Shown one piece after another: positions 7,256-12,551 of a stretch of DNA of 19,047 bases. The stretch is from positions 1-19,047 of the forward strand of contig JASFPT010000049.1 of NCBI GenBank assembly GCA_050115795.1, given 5' to 3'. The stretch comes from JAIPEL01 sp050115795 (GTDB taxonomy: Bacteria; Desulfobacterota; Desulfobacteria; Desulfobacterales; CAFBRK01). The notes below the pieces were generated by a model. The model was not told the origin of the DNA. It searched no databases and saw nothing but the letters and a program-made list of their open reading frames with translations. Numbering within the stretch: the stretch's first letter is position 1; the number at the start of each line of letters is the position of its first letter. Position numbers and translations under genes: made by a program.

Positions 7256-7387
7256 GGTTCATTGGTTGCGTGGTTGAACCGTCAAATGGTGGAATCGTCA
7301 AACAGGAGACATATGCCCATACGATGACGCGTTCGGGAGGCCAAGACCTCTTCACGAATCGACCGTTCAACCCATCAACCCATAAAC
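7256..7387. repeat. Octamer-armed inverted repeat, element B
   Basis: The left arm 7256-7303 divides without remainder into six octamers (GGTTCATT, GGTTGCGT, then four more related words). The right arm 7358-7387, read on the minus strand, gives GGGTTGAT and GGGTTGAA in the same 8-base register. Aligning 7257-7285 with the complement of 7359-7387 gives 22 matches in 29. The core is about 55 bases. It fills most of the thiL-thiD spacer and shows no gene. Confidence 0.6.
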
Positions 7388-7421
7388 AGGCACAGGCGCC
7401 CGTTCCATAGGAGAAAGCACT

Positions 7422-8252
7422 GTGAGCCATTCGAAGTCATCCCCGAAGCGGTACCGCACCGTCCTGTCCATCGCCGGCTCCGACAGCGGCGGGGGGGCCG
7501 GGATTCAGGCCGACATCAAGACGATATCGGCCCTGGGCGGATACGCCATGACCGCCATCACAGCCCTGACCGCCCAGAATACCCGCGCAGTGACCGGGAT
7601 TTTTCCGGTTCCGCCCGCATTTGTCGAGGAGCAGATTGATGCCGTGTTTTCCGACATCGGCGCCGAGGCGGTAAAAATCGGCATGCTCTATTCGGCCGAC
7701 CTGATCCGGACCGTTTCCCGCGCGCTCCGACGCCACAAGGCGGTCAACATCGTCCTCGATCCGGTGATGGTGGCCCAGAGCGGGGACCGCCTTCTTCAGG
7801 ACGATGCGGCCGAAGCCCTCATCGCCGAGCTGGTGCCCCAGGCCGCTGTGCTCACCCCGAACCTGCCGGAGGCCGAAGTCCTTCTGTCGCGCACCATCGC
7901 CGGGCCCGGCCAGATGGAAGAGGCCGCCCGGTCCCTTGCGCGGCTCGGATGCCAAAGCGTCCTTCTCAAGGGCGGCCACGGTGAATCGGCGCGCAGCGAC
8001 GATCTTTTTTTTCTGGGAAAAGAAGAGCGGCTCGTGTGGCTGGAATCCGAACGGATCGATACCAAAAACACCCACGGCACGGGATGCACGCTCTCTTCGG
8101 CCGTGGCGGCGCTGCTGGCAGCCGGGCAAAGCCTCGAAGAAGCGGTGCGCGGGGCAAAAACCTACACCACCGAAGCGATCCGGTCGGCAGCGGCCTACCG
8201 AATCGGCAAAGGGCACGGTCCGGTGAACCACTTTCACCGGTTTTGGGGGTAG
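7422..8252 (+). CDS. thiD: Hydroxymethylpyrimidine/phosphomethylpyrimidine kinase
   Basis: A 276-residue ribokinase-family enzyme that phosphorylates HMP and HMP-phosphate, giving the HMP-PP used by ThiE. Motifs: LSIAGSDSGGGAGIQADIKT near residue 15, GGYAMTAITALTAQNT, VKIGML, VLDPVMVAQSGDRLL, LTPNLPEAEVLL, VLLKGGHG and THGTGCTLSSAVAALLA with C222 (the anion-hole region). The start is GTG 7422, with AGGAG eight bases before it; no in-frame ATG lies before the conserved N-terminus. It is the last gene of the operon and ends three bases from the end of the convergent XRE regulator gene. Confidence 0.95.
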   Translation: MSHSKSSPKRYRTVLSIAGSDSGGGAGIQADIKTISALGGYAMTAITALTAQNTRAVTGIFPVPPAFVEEQIDAVFSDIGAEAVKIGMLYSADLIRTVSRALRRHKAVNIVLDPVMVAQSGDRLLQDDAAEALIAELVPQAAVLTPNLPEAEVLLSRTIAGPGQMEEAARSLARLGCQSVLLKGGHGESARSDDLFFLGKEERLVWLESERIDTKNTHGTGCTLSSAVAALLAAGQSLEEAVRGAKTYTTEAIRSAAAYRIGKGHGPVNHFHRFWG

Positions 8253-8255
8253 GGA

Positions 8256-8645
8256 TTACAGGACGTCGTCGGGCATGTGATCCAGGAAAACCCGGCAGCT
8301 GCGGCATTGGGTTATTTTTTCAGGCCAACCGCCGGCATCCTTTCCCCGGCAGTAGGTGCCGTTGACCAGCCAGCAGAGGCGGCCTTCCTGATACTGGAAC
8401 GCCGGGCACTGGTTTTTCATCGCCCCGGTGCACTTTCGCCGCTGCCAGCAGGACTTGCCGTCGCTGCTTCGCGCCGCCGCCAGAAAGAGCAGCAGCAGCA
8501 TTTGGCGTTCGACATGGGGGGGGACTTTGCGCCATCCCTGCTCGAAGCTCTGAACCGCCTTGATCGATGTGCCGAGCAGGGCGGCGACCTCCCGTTGGGT
8601 TTTGCCGAGGTAGACTCGAATTTTCGACAGCTCTTTTGCATCCAT
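8256..8645 (-). CDS. XRE-type regulator with cysteine-rich C-terminal domain
   Basis: A 129-residue protein. Residues 5-45 form an XRE-like helix-turn-helix (TQREVAALLGTSIKAVQSFE as helices 2 and 3). After a hydrophobic linker, residues 66-117 hold seven cysteines (66, 72, 80, 91, 99, 114, 117), including CWQRRKC, QCPAF, LCWLVNGTYC and QCRSC. This resembles what databases call a two-CW domain, probably a metal or redox-sensitive site; that name is from memory. ATG 8645 was chosen because GGAG precedes it by seven bases and the transcript would start only about 16 bases upstream. Its promoter contains a palindrome between -35 and -10, which suggests that the protein represses its own gene and acts again at the better palindrome at 8824-8842. 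It is convergent with thiD. Confidence 0.75.
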   Translation of the reverse strand: MDAKELSKIRVYLGKTQREVAALLGTSIKAVQSFEQGWRKVPPHVERQMLLLLFLAAARSSDGKSCWQRRKCTGAMKNQCPAFQYQEGRLCWLVNGTYCRGKDAGGWPEKITQCRSCRVFLDHMPDDVL

Positions 8646-8667
8646 GGTGCGGCTCCAGTGGGCCCGG

Positions 8668-8695
8668 ATAATACCACATCGTGGCATAATTACAA
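8668..8695 (-). promoter_or_regulatory. Promoter and operator of the XRE regulator gene
   Basis: On the minus strand TTGTAA (8695-8690) is followed after 16 bases by TATTAT (8673-8668), a good sigma-70 promoter. The spacer holds a near-palindrome, ATGCCAC, three bases, GTGGTAT (8687-8671), with 6 of 7 pairs. The predicted transcript starts about 16 bases before the ATG. The palindrome shares its TACCAC...GTGG core with 8824-8842. The layout fits repressor binding between the promoter boxes. Confidence 0.65.
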
Positions 8696-8819
8696 GGGAT
8701 TTTTGCGGCGAGCCTCTTTTCCGATCCGCGGAAAGCCGCAAGGAAAGGGCATCTTGCGCCGATAGCCGAAACGGCCTTTCTCGATTCGAGGCCTTTCAGG
8801 GGGCGGGGGGAAAAAAAAC

Positions 8820-8848
8820 TTGACATACCACAAAGTGGTATGTAACGA
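8820..8848 (+). promoter_or_regulatory. Candidate promoter with perfect palindromic operator
   Basis: A consensus -35 box TTGACA (8820-8825) is followed by CATACCACAAAGTGGTATG (8824-8842), a perfect palindrome with a 3-base centre. A -10 box in the 17-base position (TAACGA, 8843-8848) is poor. The palindrome has the same core as the one in the XRE promoter, so it is probably a second target of that regulator. No gene follows on the plus strand before lon. The only evident element downstream is the hairpin at 8895-8928. Confidence 0.4.
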
Positions 8849-8894
8849 AGGGGCATGAGCGGCAGACATGCCTCTCCCCTCCTTTCTCCACGAC

Positions 8895-8928
8895 CGTGTG
8901 GGGGGCTTCTTTGGAAGCCCCCCACACG
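8895..8928. terminator. Strong 15-bp hairpin downstream of zur
   Basis: CGTGTGGGGGGCTTC (8895-8909) pairs perfectly with 8914-8928 across a 4-base loop. On the plus strand it is followed only by CATTTT, and on the minus strand by no T run. It lies 66 bases past the zur stop codon and may stabilise or end the znu-zur transcript. It would equally end a short plus-strand RNA made from the promoter at 8820. Confidence 0.55.
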
Positions 8929-8994
8929 CATTTTGGAGGCCGGCGCCGAAGGCTGCAACGCCCGGTCCCGACAGCATCGTTGCCCCCGCCGGTT

Positions 8995-9432
8995 TCAGCG
9001 CTCTTGTCCCAGGCAGGTCTTGCAGATCCCGTCCACCCGAACCGCCACATGTTCGATACGGCCGGGCACGGAATCTTCCAGGGGGCGGATGTCAAAGGGC
9101 AGGGCCTCCGGGCCGAGGCATTCCAAAGCGCCGCAGCGGCGGCAGTAAAAGTGGGGGTGGGGACGGTGGTTCTCGTTGGGTGCAAGCCCAAAATGAAAGG
9201 ATCGACCCCCGCCGCTCATTCGCTCCACCAGCCCGTTTTCCACGAGCAGCTCGAGAATCCGGTAGACCGTGACGCGGTTGATGGCGCTGTTTCGCCCAAG
9301 GATCCGAAAGATGTCCCGGGCGCTGAGCGGGTTGGTGTGGCCGCCGACAAGCGCCAGGATGTTCACCCGGTTCGTCGTCGGGCTCAGGCCGGCGGCCCTG
9401 AGCATCTCGGGATAGTTGCAGTCCTGGCACAT
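8995..9432 (-). CDS. zur: Fur-family zinc uptake regulator
   Basis: A 145-residue Fur-family repressor. The N-terminal winged helix covers about residues 8-85 (LSPTTNRVNILALVGG, then RVTVYRILELLVENGLVER as recognition helix and wing). The dimerisation domain carries the metal sites: HRPHPHFYCRRCGALECL with H92, H94, C97, C100, and ICKTC with C137 and C140, the two CxxC pairs that form the structural zinc site. Zur rather than Fur is inferred from its place as the last gene of a znuACB operon. ATG 9432 has AGGAAAAGG three bases before it; an upstream ATG would overlap znuB. An extra CQDC at residues 2-5 is unusual. It probably binds the palindrome at 12236-12254 when zinc is plentiful. Confidence 0.88.
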   Translation of the reverse strand: MCQDCNYPEMLRAAGLSPTTNRVNILALVGGHTNPLSARDIFRILGRNSAINRVTVYRILELLVENGLVERMSGGGRSFHFGLAPNENHRPHPHFYCRRCGALECLGPEALPFDIRPLEDSVPGRIEHVAVRVDGICKTCLGQER

Positions 9433-9443
9433 CGGCCTTTTCC

Positions 9444-10292
9444 TCAGCTTGCCGAGGCGGTTTCCGGACCGCCACGGTTCCTTTTGCGCGCATTGCGCAG
9501 CCATTCAATTCCGATGACGGCAAAAAAGCAGGCCGCGGCCACCAATATGATCGCGGCACCGGAGGTCAAATTGGCGCTGTAGGAAAGCCACAGCCCGCTG
9601 TAGGTGAATACGGCGCTCAGGGCACCGGAGATCACCATCATCGCCCCGAGTGAGCGGACATATTTTTCGGCAATAAAAGGAGGAATCGTCAGCAGGGCGA
9701 TGACCAGAATCAGACCCACGACCCGGATGGTGATCACCACCGAGACGGCCACCATCCCGATCATCAGAAAATACAGAAACACGACGGGAACCCCCCGAAG
9801 GCGCGCGAACTCCTCGTCGTAAGACATCGCCAGAAATCCGCGGTAGTAAAACAGCAGGAGAAACAAGAGGAAGCAGGATGCGATGAACATTTGCAGCAGA
9901 TCGCTTCTGGGCACGGCAAGGATGCTGCCGAACAGATAGCTCATCAGGTCCACGTTGTAGCCGGGTGTCAGGTCCAGCAGAACGATTCCGATCGCCATTC
10001 CCGCAGCCCAGATCACGCCGATGACGGTGTCGGACCGGTGCTTCATCCGCAGGGTCACCGCGGCCATGATGACCGCGGCAACGAACGAAAAGCCGACGGT
10101 CCCGGCCAGATAGGGCCATCCGAAGAAAAACGACAGGCCGATCCCCCCGTAGGCGGCATGGGCGATGCCGCCGGCCATGAACACGATCCGGTTGACCACC
10201 ACCAGGGTTCCGATGATGCCGCAGATGATGCTGGCCATCAACCCCGCCAGAAGGGCATTTCTCATAAACTCGAATTGAAGGGCTTCAAACAT
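9444..10292 (-). CDS. znuB: Zinc ABC transporter permease
   Basis: A 282-residue ABC-3 family inner-membrane permease with about eight membrane segments. Typical signs: LLAGLMASIICGIIGTLVVV at the N-terminus, MAGGIAHAAYGGIGLSFF, the cytoplasmic EEFARLRGVPVVFLYFLM coupling loop, and VGLILVIALLTIPPFIAEKY. With ZnuC and ZnuA it would carry zinc (or manganese) from the periplasm to the cytoplasm. It stops 11 bases before zur, so the two are co-transcribed. Its ATG at 10290-10292 lies only two bases from a dispersed hairpin repeat, and no good ribosome binding site remains upstream. Confidence 0.9.
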   Translation of the reverse strand: MFEALQFEFMRNALLAGLMASIICGIIGTLVVVNRIVFMAGGIAHAAYGGIGLSFFFGWPYLAGTVGFSFVAAVIMAAVTLRMKHRSDTVIGVIWAAGMAIGIVLLDLTPGYNVDLMSYLFGSILAVPRSDLLQMFIASCFLLFLLLFYYRGFLAMSYDEEFARLRGVPVVFLYFLMIGMVAVSVVITIRVVGLILVIALLTIPPFIAEKYVRSLGAMMVISGALSAVFTYSGLWLSYSANLTSGAAIILVAAACFFAVIGIEWLRNARKRNRGGPETASAS

Positions 10293-10294
10293 AG

Positions 10295-10336
10295 ATAAAT
10301 CCGCTTCGCGTATTTATGAAGAGCGGCTGCGCCGCT
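10295..10336. repeat. Two-hairpin dispersed repeat, copy 3, inverted
   Basis: An imperfect hairpin at 10295-10317 (ATAAATCCGC with GCGTATTTAT, 9 of 10 pairs) is followed after four bases by AGCGGC (10322-10327) paired with GCCGCT (10331-10336). This is the mirror order of copies 1 and 2 with the same spacing. It abuts the znuB start and faces copy 2, with about 110 bases between them. Confidence 0.6.
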
Positions 10337-10445
10337 CAAATTCGAATAAAGCGGTTGCCGACAACTCTGGGTGATTGAGGTAAAGCCCCACCGCTCAGTC
10401 CATGGCGGGGATGCGGCAACTGGCACTATTTTTTACGGTTTTACT

Positions 10446-10488
10446 GGCGGCGAAGCCGCCTTTCATAAAATCGCGCCGGCGATTTTAT
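10446..10488. repeat. Two-hairpin dispersed repeat, copy 2
   Basis: GGCGGC (10446-10451) pairs with GCCGCC (10455-10460). After four bases, ATAAAATCGC (10465-10474) pairs with GCGATTTTAT (10479-10488). Both stems are identical to copy 1 at 1736-1778; only the loops and linker differ. The TAA stop of znuC (10485-10487) lies in the second stem, in the same position as the stop of the glycosyltransferase gene in copy 1. Confidence 0.75.
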
Positions 10489-11243
10489 CCGTGGTTTCTC
10501 AGCACCCGGTGGGGAACACCGTGGGCCACGATCTCCACCGGGCATTCGTACATGTCGAGCATCTCGTCGGTGATTTCGGCCGCGCCGTGATAGTGCACGT
10601 CTCGGTTGACGCAGGCCACCGATTCCACGTGCTGGTGCAGCGCCATCATGTCGTGGCTCACCATGACGATGGTGACCGACTCGTTCAGTGCCCGAAGAAG
10701 GTCGTAAAATTCGGCCTGACCGTGGGTGTCGATGCTGGAGGTTGGTTCATCCAGGATCAGGACCTCCGGAGATGACACCATCGCCCGGGCGATGAGGACC
10801 CGTTGGCGCTGCCCCCCGGAGAGCTCCCCCATCCTTCGGGAGCAGAACGACCCCATCTGAAGCTTTTCCAACGCCTGGTGCGCCTGGAAGCGGTCCTCCG
10901 GCGAATACCGTCGTCTTCCGCCGGGAGCCATTCGGCCCATGAGCACCACGTCCATCGGCGTGACGGGAAATTCCCTGTTGATATGAATGTCCTGGGGGAC
11001 GTAGCCGATGCGCGGAGCCGCTTTTTTCGGCGGCAGGCCCAGGACCCGGATTTCGCCGCGATCCGGCTTGAGCAGACCCAGGATAATTTTGAGCAGGGTC
11101 GTCTTGCCTCCCCCGTTGGGTCCGATCATGGCCATGAACTCGCCTCGGGCAACCTGAAGGGATACGTCTTTGAGCACAGGATGCCCGTTGTAGGAAAACC
11201 ATACGTGCCGGACATCGATGGCTGGACCGTCCATCTTCCTCAT
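10485..11243 (-). CDS. znuC: Zinc ABC transporter ATP-binding protein
   Basis: A 252-residue ABC ATPase. Walker A is GPNGGGKTT near residue 40, the Q-loop lies in IGYVPQDIHINREFPVT, the signature is LSGGQRQRVLIARAM, Walker B is VLILDEPTSSID, and the H-loop is MVSHDM. MDVVLMGRM after the Q-loop is typical of zinc/manganese importers of this group. ATG 11243 overlaps the znuA stop as ATGA, which indicates translational coupling; ATG 11234 is an alternative that would remove three residues. The stop codon lies in a dispersed hairpin repeat, and 192 bases then separate it from znuB. Confidence 0.92.
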   Translation of the reverse strand: MRKMDGPAIDVRHVWFSYNGHPVLKDVSLQVARGEFMAMIGPNGGGKTTLLKIILGLLKPDRGEIRVLGLPPKKAAPRIGYVPQDIHINREFPVTPMDVVLMGRMAPGGRRRYSPEDRFQAHQALEKLQMGSFCSRRMGELSGGQRQRVLIARAMVSSPEVLILDEPTSSIDTHGQAEFYDLLRALNESVTIVMVSHDMMALHQHVESVACVNRDVHYHGAAEITDEMLDMYECPVEIVAHGVPHRVLRNHG

Positions 11244-12121
11244 TCCATGGCCGAGCGGAAGGCTTCGGCCTGCTTTCGCAGATTTTTTGCCCAGTCCGCG
11301 GCCAGCGGATCGGCAAAAACCACCTGCCCGCCGATTTCCCGGGCGATGATCTCGGCGCTTTGTGCGGAAAATTGGGGCTGAGCGAAGATCACCCGAACCC
11401 CGTGCGCCCGGGCCTCCCCGATCAACGTCTTGAGCAGGGCCGGCTTGGGTGCTTTTCCTTCGATCTCGATCGGCACTTGGGTCAATCCGTAGGCCTGGGC
11501 AAAGTATCCCCAGGAGGGGTGAAACACCATGAAACGATCGAGGCGGTTCGGACCCGAAAAGATGCGCAGAAGTTCGGTATCCAGATCCGCCAGCTCCTGT
11601 ATGAATGCCTTGTAGTGTTGCTGGTACGTGTCCCGGCCGGCCGGGTCTATTTCCAGCAGCGCCGTGAGGATATGGCGGGCCTGGAGCATGACCAGCGGCG
11701 GTGCGGTCCAGATGTGCGGATCGGGCGCCCCTCCCTGGGCGGAACCGCCTTCTGTTCCGTGACCGTGGGCGGCCATCGGAATCTTTTGGATGCCGCTGTC
11801 GGTATAAACGACCTTCATCGAAGGGCTGGCTGCAGCGATCTTGCCCATCCACACCCGCTCAAAGGGCACGCCCACGGCGAAGTAGGCGGATGCCCTGGAA
11901 AGGTCCGCCATCTGAAGCGGCTTCGGTTCGTAGGTTGCCGGGCTTGCCCCCGGGGGAACCATCACGCGTACCTCGACCCGGTCGCCTGCGACCCGATCGA
12001 TGAAATATCGCTGGGGCAGGATGCTGGCAAAAACCAACATCTTCGCCTGTGCCGGCGCACCGGCGCCCACCGGCAAAGCCAGCAGCGTCAGCACCAGCAA
12101 CCGCAGCGCCGCTTTTCCCAT
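11240..12121 (-). CDS. znuA: Zinc ABC transporter substrate-binding protein
   Basis: A 293-residue cluster A-I periplasmic binding protein. Residues 1-26 form a signal peptide (basic MGKAALR, hydrophobic core, AQA cleavage site). The mature part shows ILPQRYFIDRVAG, VMVPPGASPATYEPKP, YFAVGVPFE, DPHIWTAPP, MVFHPSWGYFAQAYG and VFADPLA. A short histidine-rich loop (AAHGHGTEGG) precedes DPHIW. In classical ZnuA the motif reads SPHxY, with a zinc-ligand histidine. Here residue 62 is alanine, as in a subgroup I recall with SPATYEP, while the other ligands (H in DPHIW, H in FHPSW, D in VFADP) remain. ATG 12121 has AAGGAG eight bases before it. It is the first gene of the operon, controlled from the promoter at 12214-12242. 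Confidence 0.9.
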   Translation of the reverse strand: MGKAALRLLVLTLLALPVGAGAPAQAKMLVFASILPQRYFIDRVAGDRVEVRVMVPPGASPATYEPKPLQMADLSRASAYFAVGVPFERVWMGKIAAASPSMKVVYTDSGIQKIPMAAHGHGTEGGSAQGGAPDPHIWTAPPLVMLQARHILTALLEIDPAGRDTYQQHYKAFIQELADLDTELLRIFSGPNRLDRFMVFHPSWGYFAQAYGLTQVPIEIEGKAPKPALLKTLIGEARAHGVRVIFAQPQFSAQSAEIIAREIGGQVVFADPLAADWAKNLRKQAEAFRSAME

Positions 12122-12213
12122 TTCAAGCGCTCCTTCCAACGGCCGGATCACGGACGCAATTCGGTTCCGTCGCGCGGGATCCGGTGCAGTGCACCCTTTA
12201 CATCCGATTTTAC

Positions 12214-12242
12214 ATCATAAATCGACCTTTCGAAGAATGCAA
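12214..12242 (-). promoter_or_regulatory. Promoter of the znuACB-zur operon
   Basis: On the minus strand TTGCAT (12242-12237) is followed after exactly 17 bases by TATGAT (12219-12214). This is a good sigma-70 promoter about 90 bases upstream of znuA. Its -35 box lies within the palindrome at 12236-12254. Confidence 0.7.
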
Positions 12243-12254
12243 CTGATTTGCATT
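12236..12254. promoter_or_regulatory. Probable Zur operator
   Basis: AATGCAA, five bases, TTGCATT is a perfect 7-5-7 palindrome overlapping the -35 box of the znuA promoter. Its AT-rich dyad and size fit a Fur-family operator, and the operon encodes a Fur-family protein. Repression of zinc uptake by zinc-loaded Zur is the natural reading. It also lies upstream of lon, but about 300 bases away. Confidence 0.65.
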
Positions 12255-12551
12255 TTTCCGGGAAGGCGGCCTTCGGCCGGCGGTTTTCCCCTTTGTTCCC
12301 GCCCGGCGCATCGCCCCTTTTCCCCGGGCCCGTGTTGACAACCCCCTTGAAGGGGCTTTCCTTTGGATCACGGTTTCCTTCACGGCCTTGGGGCCTGGTT
12401 CGAAAATCGGCGGCGGTCGGAACGAATACGGTCAACGGTCTGGTTGCAAATAAAAAAAGTATAATTATTTTTAATTTTAATTTCTAAAAGTAATATAGCG
12501 CGCCGCCGGTCAAGGCCGGCCGCTTTCGAACCGAAGGGACAGGTACCCAAC
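12255..12551. other. lon upstream region with AT-rich promoter tract
   Basis: This is the plus-strand leader of lon. Bases 12449-12497 are strikingly AT-rich within a GC-rich surrounding and contain TATAAT (12460-12465) and TAATAT (12491-12496). Either could be a -10 box, but neither has a convincing -35 at 17 bases. A TTGACA at 12335-12340 has no good -10 partner. CCCCTTGAAGGGG (12343-12355) is a short palindrome. I found no heat-shock (sigma-32) promoter with both boxes. No gene is seen. Confidence 0.4.

Larger units (their letters stand above)
8646..8994. other. Regulatory spacer between the XRE regulator and zur
   Basis: The 349 bases between the start of the XRE gene and the end of zur hold no convincing gene. 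They contain the XRE promoter with its operator (8668-8695), a weak hairpin around 8773-8794, a second, perfect palindrome overlapping a TTGACA box (8820-8848) and a very strong hairpin (8895-8928). Small open frames on both strands show no family resemblance. Confidence 0.6.

Noticed and set aside
8855..9148. Small plus-strand open frames following the TTGACA-palindrome site
   Set aside because: They run through a strong hairpin and then antisense to zur, have no ribosome binding site at proper distance and no recognisable protein pattern.
12335..12363. TTGACA followed by CTTGAA as a possible sigma-70 or heat-shock promoter for lon
   Set aside because: No acceptable -10 at 16-18 bases from TTGACA, and no CCCCAT-like box at the right distance from CTTGAA.
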